Shown here: one piece after another, positions 1 to 9,261 of the stretch
How positions within the stretch are numbered: position 1 is the first letter of the stretch
Layout of the letters: every line of letters begins with the position of its first letter
From: an uncultured Kordia sp.
GTDB lineage: Bacteria; Bacteroidota; Bacteroidia; Flavobacteriales; Flavobacteriaceae
Direction: 5' to 3'
NCBI RefSeq assembly: GCF_947496985.1
Contig: NZ_CANMEZ010000004.1
Location: 372,001-436,000, forward strand
Length of the DNA stretch: 64,000 nt
Translations under genes and position numbers: made by a program
The notes under the pieces: model-generated
Told to the model about the DNA's origin: nothing
Database searches by the model: none
The model's input: the letters and a program-made list of their open reading frames with translations, nothing else

Positions 1-1
1 T

Positions 2-262
2 TATCGAATAATACAAGAGTCTGTTCAAAATATTAACAAATACGCGAAAGCGAAAAACGTAATACTAGATTTCAAAAAGAACAATAATCATATAATTCTA
101 ACCATTAAAGATGATGGGATTGGTTTTAACCAAGAGAAAAGAAGCAGTGGTATTGGATTAAAAAATATGAAATCGAGAGTAACTTTACTACACGGGCAAT
201 TTACCATAAACTCGGTTCCAGGTAAAGGAACATCTATTAGTGTTGACGTTCCAATGACGTAG
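2..262 (+). CDS. Sensor histidine kinase, C-terminal fragment (5' partial)
   Basis: The window opens inside this gene; 86 codons and the stop are visible. They form the end of a HATPase_c domain: an N-box-like RIIQESVQNINKYAKA, a G1 box DDGIGF, and a G2 box GIGLKNM followed by GKGT. The short N box with K-Y-A is typical of the NarX/DesK (HisKA_3) class of kinases, which use a NarL-type partner. The gene ends 18 bases before a NarL-like response regulator on the same strand, so the two probably form an operon and a cognate pair. Sensor domain and signal lie outside the window and cannot be judged. Confidence 0.85.
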   Translation, partial: YRIIQESVQNINKYAKAKNVILDFKKNNNHIILTIKDDGIGFNQEKRSSGIGLKNMKSRVTLLHGQFTINSVPGKGTSISVDVPMT

Positions 263-280
263 CGAACTTAACCTATCCAT

Positions 281-955
281 ATGAATAACAAAGATATTAA
301 AGTACTTATTGTAGATGATCATCCAATGATTATTGAAGGCTATAAGAATGCCCTACTAGGAATTAATTCTGATGAAATGACCTTGCGAATAGACACATCC
401 GATAGTTGTGATGGTGCCTATGCGAAAATTAAAAATGCTTCTACAGGAACCGCATATGATGTTGTGTTTTTAGATATTAAATTGCCTCCTTCTGCAGATG
501 GAAAAATTATTTCAGGAGAAGATTTAGGTATTAAAGTGAAAGAATTATTACCAGATACTAAAGTCGTTATTTTGACGATGTTTAATAATAATTTTAGAAT
601 TCATAATATATTAAAGAATATAAATCCTGATGGTTTTTTAGTGAAAAGTGATGTTACTTCTGATGAATTGATGCGTGCTTTTCAAGTTGTATTGACTGAC
701 CCACCATACTACAGTCATACAGTAACAAAATTACTTCGAACTCGTATTATCAATGAAGTTGTGCTAGATGATATTGATAGAAATATACTTTTTCATCTCT
801 CAAAAGGAATTAAAACGAAAAACTTAACAGAATATATTCCATTATCACTTGCTGCAATTGAAAAACGTAAACGACACTTGAAAGAAGTTTTTGATGTTGA
901 AAAGAAAGGAGATGAATCTTTATTAGAACAAGCTAGAAATACAGGATTCTTATAA
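281..955 (+). CDS. NarL/LuxR-like response regulator
   Basis: The N-terminal two thirds is a receiver domain: acidic pair D12/D13, phospho-acceptor D65 in VVFLDIKLPP, switch threonine T99 in ILTM and conserved lysine K122 in FLVKSD. The C-terminal part (about 150-224) should be a DNA-binding helix-turn-helix; the order resembles LuxR-type domains (an ILFHLSKGIKTKNLTEYI stretch, then a basic SLAAIEKRKRHLKEVF recognition-like helix) but the usual T-x-x-E-x-E-V start is replaced by DDIDRNI, so this HTH is divergent. It is co-transcribed with the upstream kinase fragment and is followed by a strong terminator. The target genes cannot be deduced. Confidence 0.85.
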   Translation: MNNKDIKVLIVDDHPMIIEGYKNALLGINSDEMTLRIDTSDSCDGAYAKIKNASTGTAYDVVFLDIKLPPSADGKIISGEDLGIKVKELLPDTKVVILTMFNNNFRIHNILKNINPDGFLVKSDVTSDELMRAFQVVLTDPPYYSHTVTKLLRTRIINEVVLDDIDRNILFHLSKGIKTKNLTEYIPLSLAAIEKRKRHLKEVFDVEKKGDESLLEQARNTGFL

Positions 956-983
956 TAGAAAAATACCCAAAATTATATTATAT

Positions 984-1019
984 AAAAAAAAGCTGTTTGA
1001 GTAATTCAAACAGCTTTTT
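984..1019. terminator. Bidirectional intrinsic terminator
   Basis: A-rich arm, stem AAAGCTGTTTGA / TCAAACAGCTTT with a five-base loop, then a T-run; because both flanks are A- or T-rich it can act in both directions. It lies between the response regulator (rightward) and recQ (leftward), two convergent genes. Confidence 0.85.
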
Positions 1020-1039
1020 AGTTTTCTTGAATGTATATT

Positions 1040-3247
1040 TTAATTTGCTACATCACTTATAAATTTGATACGATACAAACGTAATTCTTCATCGTCATAA
1101 TCGCCATCAAATTCTTCCATAGCCTCAGAAATCTTATCATTTTCAGATTCTAAAAAATATTCATGAATCTCTTCTTGTTGATCTTCATCTAATACTTCGT
1201 CAATCCAATAATTAATGTTTAATTTTGTGCCACTATATACAATCTGTTCCATTTCTTTAATGAAATCAGTCATTGAAAGGCCTTTTGCAGCAGCAATATC
1301 ATCTAACGGAAGTTTTCTATCTACATTTTGAATGATATATAGTTTTAGAGCAGAATTAACTCCTGTACTTTTTACAACTAAATCATCTGGTCGAACGATA
1401 TCGTTTTCATCTACATATTTCTTTATGAATTCTATAAAGTCTTTTCCGTATTTTTTAGCTTTCCCGTCACCTACTCCATGAATATTTTTCATTTCTTCTA
1501 CAGAAATAGGGTATTTTAATGCCATATCTTCCAAAGATGGATCTTGAAAAACAACAAAAGGCGGAACTCCTAAACGTTTAGAAACTTTCTTTCGTAAATC
1601 TTTCAACATATTCATCAATTTCTGATCTGCAACAGCGCCACCACCTTTAGCAGCAGTAATAATACTATCATTACTTGCATCATCAAAACTATGATCCTCC
1701 GTCATCATAAATGATTTAGGGCTCTCCATAAATGCTAATCCAGCTTCTGTAAGTTTTATAACACCATAAGTTTCAATATCTTTACGAAGAAAGCCTGCAA
1801 CTAAAATTTGCCGAATTAACGCCATCCAATATTTATCATCATGCGATTTTCCTAAACCAAAAAACGGTTGTAAGTGTGTTTTATGTGACTTTATTAAAGC
1901 ATTTTCATGTCCAATCAATACATTTACCACATTACGTGATTTATATGTTTGCTTGGTATTCTGAATTGTTTTTAACAATTCAACAACTTGGTCTTGTGCT
2001 TCAACTTTCTTCTTAGGGTTACGAACATTGTCGTCCATATCAGCACCATCTCCATCATCTGGAAAGTCTTCACCAAAATAATGAAGTATAAATTTCCTTC
2101 TAGATATTGATGTTTCTGCATATCCAACGACTTCTTGTAACAATGCATGACCAATTTCTTGCTCTGCAACAGGTTTACCAGACATGAATTTTTCTAACTT
2201 TTCAATGTCTTTATATGCATAAAAAGCCAAACAATGTCCTTCTCCTCCATCTCTTCCTGCACGTCCAGTTTCTTGATAGTAACTTTCAATACTTTTTGGA
2301 ATATCATGATGAATTACAAAACGAACATCTGGTTTGTCAATTCCCATACCAAATGCAATGGTAGCCACTACTACATCACATTCTTCCATCAAAAACATGT
2401 CTTGATGTCGCGCACGTTTTTTAGGGTCTAAACCAGCGTGATATGGAACTGCGTTAATTCCATTCACCTGTAAAACTTGTGCCAATTCTTCAACACGTTT
2501 GCGACTTAAACAGTATACAATTCCACTTTTTCCTTGGTTTTGTTTGATAAATCGGGTGATATCCGCATCTACATTTTTTCCTTTTGGGCGTACTTCATAA
2601 TATAGATTGGGTCTATTAAATGAAGCTTTGAATGTTTTTGCATCTGTCATTCCTAAGTTTTTAAGAATATCTTCTTGTACCTTAGGAGTTGCTGTAGCTG
2701 TTAATCCAATGATAGGAATTTCTTCTCCTACATTTTCAATTTTTTTAATGATGTTTTTGAGATTTCTGTATTCAGGACGAAAATCATGTCCCCATTCAGA
2801 AATACAATGGGCTTCATCAACCGCCATAAACGAAATCTTTACAGTTCGTAAAAACTCTACATTTTCTTCTTTCGTTAATGACTCTGGCGCTACGTATAGT
2901 AATTTAGTAACACCATTAGTAATGTCTTCTTTAACTTGTTTTATCTCAGCTTTTGTAAGCGAAGAATTTAAAACATGGGCAATACCGTTCTCAGAGGAAA
3001 TTCCTCGTAACGCATCCACTTGGTTCTTCATTAAGGCAATTAGGGGAGAAACAACAATAGCAGTACCTTCTTTCATTAATGCGGGCAATTGGTAACATAA
3101 TGATTTACCACCACCTGTAGGCATTATAACAAAGGCATTCTCATTGTTGATAATGCTTTTAATAACTTCTTCCTGTAGTCCCTTGAATTGACCGAACCCG
3201 AAGTGCTTCTTTAGTTCCTTGTGTAAGTCAATTTCCAATAAACTCAT
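1040..3247 (-). CDS. recQ: ATP-dependent DNA helicase RecQ
   Basis: 3'-5' DNA helicase for recombination and fork repair. Walker A MPTGGGKS at 42-49, DEAH box at 144-147, the aromatic-rich loop SEWGHDFRPEY just after it, and motif VI ESYYQETGRAGRDG near 321-334. An HRDC domain follows at about 545-620. The protein is about 735 residues against about 610 in E. coli, with an acidic C-terminal extension. The RecQ zinc-binding segment (about 376-412) contains no cysteine: the usual four ligands are replaced by Ser, Asp, Gly and similar residues. The ATG start lies 86 bases from the divergent kdsD gene. The helicase call is sure; whether the zinc site is functionally replaced is unknown. Confidence 0.95.
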   Translation of the reverse strand: MSLLEIDLHKELKKHFGFGQFKGLQEEVIKSIINNENAFVIMPTGGGKSLCYQLPALMKEGTAIVVSPLIALMKNQVDALRGISSENGIAHVLNSSLTKAEIKQVKEDITNGVTKLLYVAPESLTKEENVEFLRTVKISFMAVDEAHCISEWGHDFRPEYRNLKNIIKKIENVGEEIPIIGLTATATPKVQEDILKNLGMTDAKTFKASFNRPNLYYEVRPKGKNVDADITRFIKQNQGKSGIVYCLSRKRVEELAQVLQVNGINAVPYHAGLDPKKRARHQDMFLMEECDVVVATIAFGMGIDKPDVRFVIHHDIPKSIESYYQETGRAGRDGGEGHCLAFYAYKDIEKLEKFMSGKPVAEQEIGHALLQEVVGYAETSISRRKFILHYFGEDFPDDGDGADMDDNVRNPKKKVEAQDQVVELLKTIQNTKQTYKSRNVVNVLIGHENALIKSHKTHLQPFFGLGKSHDDKYWMALIRQILVAGFLRKDIETYGVIKLTEAGLAFMESPKSFMMTEDHSFDDASNDSIITAAKGGGAVADQKLMNMLKDLRKKVSKRLGVPPFVVFQDPSLEDMALKYPISVEEMKNIHGVGDGKAKKYGKDFIEFIKKYVDENDIVRPDDLVVKSTGVNSALKLYIIQNVDRKLPLDDIAAAKGLSMTDFIKEMEQIVYSGTKLNINYWIDEVLDEDQQEEIHEYFLESENDKISEAMEEFDGDYDDEELRLYRIKFISDVAN

Positions 3248-3269
3248 TCTATCTTTTTACTATTTTACA

Positions 3270-3277
3270 TACATTTG
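3270..3277 (+). promoter_or_regulatory. Predicted -7 element for the kdsD operon
   Basis: TACATTTG, a full match to TAnnTTTG, 56 bases before the kdsD start. No clear TTG -33 element was found at the usual distance, so this is a partial promoter call. It faces the predicted recQ promoter a few bases away. Confidence 0.35.
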
Positions 3278-3285
3278 CAATACAC

Positions 3286-3315
3286 TAAAGATACTATTTT
3301 CTTTAGTAACAGCAA
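3286..3315 (-). promoter_or_regulatory. Predicted recQ promoter
   Basis: On the minus strand, TTG (3313-3315), 19 bases, then TATCTTTA (3286-3293), one mismatch from the Bacteroidota -7 element TAnnTTTG. The recQ ATG lies about 40 bases downstream. Motif match only. Confidence 0.35.
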
Positions 3316-3333
3316 TTTTTAAACTTATTCATT

Positions 3334-4302
3334 TTGAAATATAAAGATAGTATTATTAGTGTTGCCAAGCAAACCATTGAAACAGAATGTGATGCAATAA
3401 AAAAATTAATCTCTTTAATTGACGACGAGTTTGCGGAAGCTGTCTCATACATTTACAATTCTAACGGTAGAGTTGTTGTTACGGGTATTGGGAAAAGTGC
3501 AAATATTGCCACAAAAATAGTGGCGACGTTAAATTCCACAGGAACTCCTGCAATTTTCATGCATGCTGCAGATGCAATTCATGGCGATTTAGGTATTGTC
3601 CAAAAAGACGATACTGTTATATGTATTTCTAAAAGTGGAAATACGCCAGAAATTAAAGTATTGGTTCCGTTAATTAAGAATAGTGATAATAAATTAATTG
3701 CAATTACATCTAACAGAGAATCATTTTTAGGTTCGCAAGCAGATTTTGTGTTACATGCATATGCAGAAAAAGAAGCCTGTCCTAACGGTTTAGCTCCAAC
3801 TACAAGTACAACTGCTCAATTAGTACTTGGTGATGCATTAGCTGTATGTTTATTGGAATTACGTGGATTCTCAAGTAATGATTTTGCAAAGTATCATCCT
3901 GGAGGAGCTTTAGGAAAAAAGTTATACTTACGCGTAAATGATTTAGCATCTGTAAATCAAAAACCTCAAGTACATCCGGACAGTTCTGTAAAAGATGTTA
4001 TTGTAGAAATTTCTAAAGGAATGTTAGGGGCAACTGCCGTTGTTAATGATGTTGAAGAAATTATTGGTGTAATTACAGATGGAGATATCCGACGAATGCT
4101 GTCTAACAATGATTTTATCGGAAACTTAAAAGCAAGTGATATAATGTCGTCTAATCCAAAACAAATTTCAACTGATGCCATGGCTGTAGAAGCTTTAGAA
4201 GTCATGGAAGAAAATGGAATTTCACAATTAATGGTAGAAGAGCAAGGAAAATACGCAGGAATCGTACATTTGCATGATTTAGTTAAAGAAGGAATATTAT
4301 AA
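3334..4302 (+). CDS. kdsD: Arabinose-5-phosphate isomerase (KpsF/GutQ family)
   Basis: Converts D-ribulose 5-phosphate to D-arabinose 5-phosphate, the first step to Kdo for lipopolysaccharide. The SIS domain carries GIGKSANIATKI near 50, the catalytic-histidine segment AADAIHGDLG near 87-97 and ISKSGNTPEIK near 105; two CBS domains fill about 205-322. Length (322) is normal. The start is a TTG: translation from it gives the family's usual N terminus and no in-frame ATG precedes the SIS domain. The stop overlaps the tatC start by one base. The neighbours fit an envelope-biogenesis operon (TatC, LptB). Confidence 0.92.
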   Translation: MKYKDSIISVAKQTIETECDAIKKLISLIDDEFAEAVSYIYNSNGRVVVTGIGKSANIATKIVATLNSTGTPAIFMHAADAIHGDLGIVQKDDTVICISKSGNTPEIKVLVPLIKNSDNKLIAITSNRESFLGSQADFVLHAYAEKEACPNGLAPTTSTTAQLVLGDALAVCLLELRGFSSNDFAKYHPGGALGKKLYLRVNDLASVNQKPQVHPDSSVKDVIVEISKGMLGATAVVNDVEEIIGVITDGDIRRMLSNNDFIGNLKASDIMSSNPKQISTDAMAVEALEVMEENGISQLMVEEQGKYAGIVHLHDLVKEGIL

Positions 4303-5120
4303 TGGGGAAAAATAAAAATGAAATGTCATTCTTAGATCATTTAGAAGAACTAAGATGGCACCTTATCCGAAGTTTTACGGCTATTTTTATCATTGCATGC
4401 GTTGTATTTGTATACATTAAACCGATTTATGATCATTTATTAATTGTTCATTTAGATGGAAATTTTGTTACCTATCAATTTTTTTGCGAATCATTTCAGT
4501 TAATTGGTGTTGAAAGTGATTTTTGCTCATTAACATTTGACGATAAGTTAGTAAATATTGATGTTACAGGGCAATTTACAATGGCAATCTGGACAGCGCT
4601 AATTCTCGGGTTAATTTTTTCTTTTCCATATATTATATATGAATTATGGCGATTCATTGCACCAGGGTTGAGTCCTAAAGAACGAGGGAAATCAAGATGG
4701 TTTATTTTCTTAGCATCACTCCTATTTTTTATTGGATTATTGTTTAGTTATTATGTAATCATGCCAATGTCATCGTATTTTTTCTATAATTTTAAAATTA
4801 CAGATCAAATCAAAAACACCATTATAGCACAGTCACATATAAGTTTATTAACAAACACATTATTAGGAGTTTCTCTTGTGTTTGAATTACCGTTAGTGAT
4901 TTATTTCCTGTCAAAACTAGGGTTAATTACACCTGCGTTCTTACGTAAATATAGAAAACACGCATTAGTTGTCGTATTAATTCTAGCAGCAATTATAACG
5001 CCTCCAGATGTTGCAAGTCAGGTTGTAGTGGCAATTCCAATTATGATACTCTATCAAATAGGAATTGTAATATCAAAAAGAGTAGAAAAAAATTTAAAAA
5101 AGAAACTAAAAAATGGCTAA
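4302..5120 (+). CDS. tatC: Twin-arginine translocase subunit TatC
   Basis: Integral inner-membrane receptor subunit of the Tat system, which moves folded proteins across the membrane. It has the family start (FLDHLEELRWHLIRS), six predicted membrane helices, and the conserved central F-x-P-Y-x-x-Y-E-x-W-x-F-x-x-P-G-L segment ending in APGLSPKERG. The region after helix 1 is longer than in E. coli (272 residues against 258). ATG overlaps the kdsD stop; the stop overlaps the next gene by eight bases, so these genes are translationally coupled. TatA/TatB are not in the window. Confidence 0.95.
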   Translation: MGKNKNEMSFLDHLEELRWHLIRSFTAIFIIACVVFVYIKPIYDHLLIVHLDGNFVTYQFFCESFQLIGVESDFCSLTFDDKLVNIDVTGQFTMAIWTALILGLIFSFPYIIYELWRFIAPGLSPKERGKSRWFIFLASLLFFIGLLFSYYVIMPMSSYFFYNFKITDQIKNTIIAQSHISLLTNTLLGVSLVFELPLVIYFLSKLGLITPAFLRKYRKHALVVVLILAAIITPPDVASQVVVAIPIMILYQIGIVISKRVEKNLKKKLKNG

Positions 5121-5463
5121 TCAAGTAGAAGAATTTAATGCCTACAGAGCTAAAATGAATGATAAAATTTTAGCTGATAATAATAAAGTAATCAAACGAA
5201 TTTTCAATTTAGACACAAATGCTTTTAAAGAAGGTGCTTTAGATGTAAAAACTAAAGAGTTATTAGGTTTAGTTGCATCAACTGTTTTGCGTTGTGATGA
5301 TTGTGTAAAATATCATTTAGAATCTTGTCATAAAGAAGGTTTAAGCAAAGAGCAAGTTGTTGAAACCTTAAGTATTGCTACATTAATTGGCGGAACTATT
5401 GTTATTCCTCATTTACGTAGAGCTTATGAATATTGGGAAGCGCTAGAAGAACAAAGTGTTTAG
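5113..5463 (+). CDS. Carboxymuconolactone decarboxylase / AhpD-like protein
   Basis: A 116-residue protein of the CMD/AhpD family. It has the redox motif C-D-D-C within LRCDDCVKYHLESCHKEG (about 56-74), including the downstream His that in AhpD is part of the proton relay; this suggests a thiol-disulfide or peroxidase-linked role rather than ring decarboxylation. All-helical and without a signal peptide, so cytoplasmic. It sits between tatC (overlap of eight bases) and lptB. The substrate or redox partner cannot be told from the sequence. Confidence 0.85.
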   Translation: MANQVEEFNAYRAKMNDKILADNNKVIKRIFNLDTNAFKEGALDVKTKELLGLVASTVLRCDDCVKYHLESCHKEGLSKEQVVETLSIATLIGGTIVIPHLRRAYEYWEALEEQSV

Positions 5464-5551
5464 ACCACTTAGCTCAAAGTTAATTTCCTATTAAAAAGTA
5501 TCAGCGTTATCTCTAAATTAGTATTTTTACACTGTTTAATGACCAAAATAT

Positions 5552-6292
5552 ATGATTTTAAAAGCCGATAGTATCATGAAGTCCTATAAAGGACGAAAAG
5601 TAGTAAAAGGAATTTCCCTTGAAGTAAATCAGGGTGAAATTGTTGGTTTACTAGGTCCAAATGGAGCTGGAAAAACAACTTCTTTCTATATGATTGTAGG
5701 ATTGATAAAGCCTAATGGTGGAAAAATCTATTTGGACGATATGGAAATTACTAATTTTCCTATGTATAAACGTGCACAAAATGGTATTGGATATTTAGCC
5801 CAAGAAGCATCCGTGTTTCGTAAGTTAAGTATTGAAGAAAATATTTTGAGCGTATTACAATTAACCAAACTTTCTAAGAAAGAGCAAAACATGAAAATGG
5901 AGTCGCTTATTGAAGAATTTGGTTTAGGTCATATTCGTAAAAATCGTGGTGATTTATTATCTGGTGGAGAACGAAGACGTACTGAAATTGCGCGTGCTTT
6001 AGCGACAGATCCAAAATTTGTATTGTTAGATGAACCTTTTGCTGGTGTCGATCCGGTTGCAGTAGAAGACATTCAGCGAATCATTGCACATTTAAAAAAT
6101 AAAAACATTGGAATCTTAATTACAGATCACAATGTACAGGAAACACTAGCTATTACCGACAGAACGTATTTAATGTTTGAAGGAAATATTTTAAAAGCTG
6201 GAAAACCAAGAGAACTAGCAGAAGATGAAATGGTCCGAAAAGTATATTTAGGACAGAATTTTGAATTACGAGAAAAGAAATTAGATTTCTAA
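5552..6292 (+). CDS. lptB: LPS export ABC transporter ATP-binding protein LptB
   Basis: ATPase that powers extraction of lipopolysaccharide from the inner membrane by LptFG. Walker [12 protein letters not shown] near 34-44, Q-loop [18 protein letters not shown] near 84-101, signature [16 protein letters not shown] near 135-150, Walker [16 protein letters not shown] and switch HNVQE. The AGVDP variant and the [12 protein letters not shown] segment are characteristic of LptB. Length 246. An 88-base gap separates it from the preceding gene; a TATTTTTA at 5522-5529 could be a weak -7 element of its own. A terminator follows. Confidence 0.93.
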   Translation: MILKADSIMKSYKGRKVVKGISLEVNQGEIVGLLGPNGAGKTTSFYMIVGLIKPNGGKIYLDDMEITNFPMYKRAQNGIGYLAQEASVFRKLSIEENILSVLQLTKLSKKEQNMKMESLIEEFGLGHIRKNRGDLLSGGERRRTEIARALATDPKFVLLDEPFAGVDPVAVEDIQRIIAHLKNKNIGILITDHNVQETLAITDRTYLMFEGNILKAGKPRELAEDEMVRKVYLGQNFELREKKLDF

Positions 6293-6328
6293 CTCAAATC
6301 GAAATTTAACTTATCAAAATAATATAAG

Positions 6329-6355
6329 AAAAGAGGCGAATATATCGCCTCTTTT
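6329..6355. terminator. Bidirectional intrinsic terminator
   Basis: Stem AAAAGAGGCGA / TCGCCTCTTTT around a TATA-like loop, followed by TGTGTTTTT. It lies between convergent lptB and the beta-helix gene. Confidence 0.85.
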
Positions 6356-6370
6356 GTGTTTTTATAAGCA

Positions 6371-8524
6371 TTATAAAGCTTCCCATCGTAAGCAAACAAC
6401 ATCTTTGTCATCTACAACATCTTCATTTTGAGCACCAATAGTTAAACTCGTTACAGTGTATGTTGCATTTTCAGGTAAAGCTGGAATAAACTGAATTTCT
6501 CCAATTTCAACTCCATTAGCACCAATTGCTGGAGATATATTCACGTTCATCACTTTTGCCCAATGAATATTATACTTGTCTGTCATGATACCAATAACAT
6601 CATCTGCCAATATTGTGGTAAAATCGTTATTTTCTATCAATTTATGTGCTTGACTATTTTGTGAATTTAATGTTTTAACTCTTATAGTATCTGATCCTGT
6701 GAAAGAGGTCGCTACGGATTTCATTCGAATATGATTCACTACTTGCCATTCGCTAATTGAAGCTGTGGAACTAACATTGAGATTATTACGCAACCTTGTT
6801 CCTAAAGGATAATCACCTTTTGTAGGAGTCGTAGCTCCTGTATACGTATTTAGCATTTGTGAGGCTTTCACATTGCTATAATCATTTCCCCAAAGCATTC
6901 CTGAAGTATGATTTGTTCCAACTTTTACATTGTGTGGTATGTCATTCCAAACATTTTTAACAATAACTCCATATCGTTGCGTTGGAGAACCAGTTTTATT
7001 ATAAAACGTTTCAGGTCCAACAGGTGCAGTAGCTAAACCATTTACAAAAGATCTTTTTACTCCAGAGTTTGCATAGTTATAATTTCCTTCAACCAAAATA
7101 CCAATACTGCTTTTTTCAACACGAATACCTCCATAAGGATTCCCTAAATAAGCACCATCTCTTGCTAATTCATTATCACTACATACATTTCCTGTAACAT
7201 TGATATGAGTAGATTCAAAAATTGAAATTCCACATGAATTATTTCTATCTGCCGTATTATTTGCTACAGATCCAAAATGACAGCGTTCTATGGCAAACCC
7301 TAAATCCCCTGAGTTTCTTGATGTATTTCCATAACATTTTAAACGTAAAATATCTTTTAAGCTAAATAAATCACCAGATCCTCCATCATAGAAACCACGA
7401 TCTGGTCCTATTGCAATGTTATCAGCAACAACTACATTTTGATGATGTACAGAGTCTTTAATAATATTTCCATTTGAATCTTCTTGTGGAGCACAAGTAA
7501 TATTTATAGCACTAATTCCGATAGGTTTCGGTACAAGATTTGTATATTCATTTGACCAGATGACTCTTCCATCAGCATATCTCTGAATATTTAATGCTGG
7601 ATTGTCTAGATAAGGTTCATCCGCACGTTGCACTCGTATATCATTTCCTTTTATCCATAAGCCATCTGTATATTGATCAGTTTCATTAACTCCTGAAATT
7701 CTAATTGGGTTATTTGTAAGAGATGGTTTAAATACGTTATTTTCTATATAAACATCGCTACTTAGGCCAGCCACTAAAATTCCTATTTCTCCATTAGAAA
7801 AAGTACATTTTTCTACTTTATATTGCGTAACGCCATTTGCACTTACTGAAGGAGCAGATATAGAGCTACTTGGCAAAACTATATCTTTGAAATCACAGTT
7901 AGTGATAGTAATACGTTCACTACTAAAAACAGCAATTCCTGCCTTTGTTTTATCATCTCCTTGAAAGCCAATGTTTTCTATATGAACATTTTCATCATTG
8001 GAAATTATCAAAATTGATGATGCAGGTTCTGTTTCTGAGAAATCTGCTTTTAAAGTACACTTTCCTCCAAAAGATTTTAAATTTACACCTGATGACATTG
8101 TTAATGCGTAATTTCTAACATTATCAGTTCCGTCTGAATTAAGATCAACATGGTTTTTTAATGAAATCACAGTATCTGAGGGTAACACAATTGTTCCTCC
8201 GTTTTCAGCTGCTACAGCTTCTATTAATCCTTGTAAATCTTGAGAATCATTTGTAACTCCATCAGCAACAAGTGTAAATGTTGTATAAATAGGTGTTGGA
8301 CCAAGGTTTACTGTCCCTGAAGATATAGCTGTGCATACAGCTGTAGAATCGACTGTACAATCATCACTGTTGTCACAATCAATAGTACTACTAATAGTGC
8401 AATCAACATTCGTAGTAATGTCACAATTATAGATATCATCATTAGTATATCCTGTGATAATTTTATATGCATATCCAGTAATATTTCCACCTGAATCATA
8501 CTGAACTTTGTATTCGTAAATCAT
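6371..8524 (-). CDS. Right-handed parallel beta-helix protein (pectate-lyase-3-like)
   Basis: Residues about 80-460 are a right-handed beta helix: the opening FTLVADGVTNDSQDLQGLIE is the usual start of Pectate_lyase_3/tailspike-like helices, followed by many N-rich rungs such as VHIENIGFQG and ITITNCDFKD. The N-terminal 60 residues hold a Cys/Asp-rich run with Cys about every eight residues. The last 150 residues form a separate, unrecognised beta-rich domain. No signal peptide and no type IX sorting domain are visible. I chose the ATG at 8524 (717 residues): the longer reading frame from 8641 adds a basic, unlikely N terminus, and a TAAATTTG promoter element lies inside that extension. An enzyme or a receptor-binding role are both possible. 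Confidence 0.75.
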   Translation of the reverse strand: MIYEYKVQYDSGGNITGYAYKIITGYTNDDIYNCDITTNVDCTISSTIDCDNSDDCTVDSTAVCTAISSGTVNLGPTPIYTTFTLVADGVTNDSQDLQGLIEAVAAENGGTIVLPSDTVISLKNHVDLNSDGTDNVRNYALTMSSGVNLKSFGGKCTLKADFSETEPASSILIISNDENVHIENIGFQGDDKTKAGIAVFSSERITITNCDFKDIVLPSSSISAPSVSANGVTQYKVEKCTFSNGEIGILVAGLSSDVYIENNVFKPSLTNNPIRISGVNETDQYTDGLWIKGNDIRVQRADEPYLDNPALNIQRYADGRVIWSNEYTNLVPKPIGISAINITCAPQEDSNGNIIKDSVHHQNVVVADNIAIGPDRGFYDGGSGDLFSLKDILRLKCYGNTSRNSGDLGFAIERCHFGSVANNTADRNNSCGISIFESTHINVTGNVCSDNELARDGAYLGNPYGGIRVEKSSIGILVEGNYNYANSGVKRSFVNGLATAPVGPETFYNKTGSPTQRYGVIVKNVWNDIPHNVKVGTNHTSGMLWGNDYSNVKASQMLNTYTGATTPTKGDYPLGTRLRNNLNVSSTASISEWQVVNHIRMKSVATSFTGSDTIRVKTLNSQNSQAHKLIENNDFTTILADDVIGIMTDKYNIHWAKVMNVNISPAIGANGVEIGEIQFIPALPENATYTVTSLTIGAQNEDVVDDKDVVCLRWEAL

Positions 8525-8622
8525 AATTAATTTTTTCTTGATTAATAATTTATTGAGTTGTGTAGTTTTTCTAGAATGAACTACACTTAAAATAGAATGG
8601 CCAAAGACTATTTTCATTACTA

Positions 8623-8630
8623 CAAATTTA
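8623..8630 (-). promoter_or_regulatory. Predicted -7 element of the beta-helix gene
   Basis: Minus-strand TAAATTTG matches TAnnTTTG. Transcription would start near 8616, about 90 bases before the chosen ATG at 8524 and downstream of the longer frame's first codon at 8641. No good -33 TTG was found. Confidence 0.35.
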
Positions 8631-8784
8631 CGAAACAACAAACCTAAATAACCTTGTTTTACAGTTAGTTAACTGCAACTACAGAACATAACAATATGTG
8701 AAATTATTCTTAGGGAGATAATAGATTTTAGGTATACAGTTTGAATCATATTAACCAACATTAAACCATTAAAACTGAATTATT

Positions 8785-9252
8785 ATGAAACTAAAAACTA
8801 TTTGTATTCTTTTGGTATTTTTTCTAAGTGTGGGATTAGGATATGCGCAAAAAGTAAAGATTAAAAAAGGAATTGTATATTTTGATGAAGTTGCTATTTT
8901 GAAATCTGATTCAAGAAAAGATACACATTCTTTTTATGACTTAAATGGAAATGAAATTATATTTTTACGGTTTTCTATTGATTCTCACTATTCTGATATA
9001 GTGTATTTTAACATTAAGTTCTTAAACCAAAAGATTACCATAGAATCTTCTGATTATGATTACTTAGCATTAAGCTATAAACAATCTATAGTTAATATTA
9101 TAAAGTGGTTTTTAAAAGAAAATGTGTTAACTACTTCTGGTAAAATCAATACAGAAAGATTAGCTGTTTTTCAATATAAATATCATGAAGATATTTCAAG
9201 TAAAACTGGAATTTATCAAAAAATAGATTGTGACTGCGATTGTAACAATTAA
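8785..9252 (+). CDS. Small exported protein of unknown function
   Basis: 155 residues. The first 21 are a clear signal peptide (positive MKLK, hydrophobic ILLVFFLSVGLG, cleavage after YAQ), so the product is exported. The mature part is basic and beta-strand-like and ends in a short Cys/Asp motif DCDCDCNN. I do not recognise a family. The ATG follows an A-rich leader typical of the phylum. It is convergent with pssA, whose stop lies nine bases away, and divergent from the beta-helix gene, so it is probably a single-gene unit. Confidence 0.75.
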   Translation: MKLKTICILLVFFLSVGLGYAQKVKIKKGIVYFDEVAILKSDSRKDTHSFYDLNGNEIIFLRFSIDSHYSDIVYFNIKFLNQKITIESSDYDYLALSYKQSIVNIIKWFLKENVLTTSGKINTERLAVFQYKYHEDISSKTGIYQKIDCDCDCNN

Positions 9253-9261
9253 GAATTAGTT

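Noticed and set aside
2234-3095. Plus-strand open frames inside recQ
   Set aside because: They lie antisense to a clear helicase gene and show no family features; shadows of the real gene.
6371-8524. A prophage tail region around the beta-helix protein
   Set aside because: The beta-helix start resembles tailspikes, but no other phage gene, integrase or attachment site is nearby; the neighbours are ordinary chromosomal genes.
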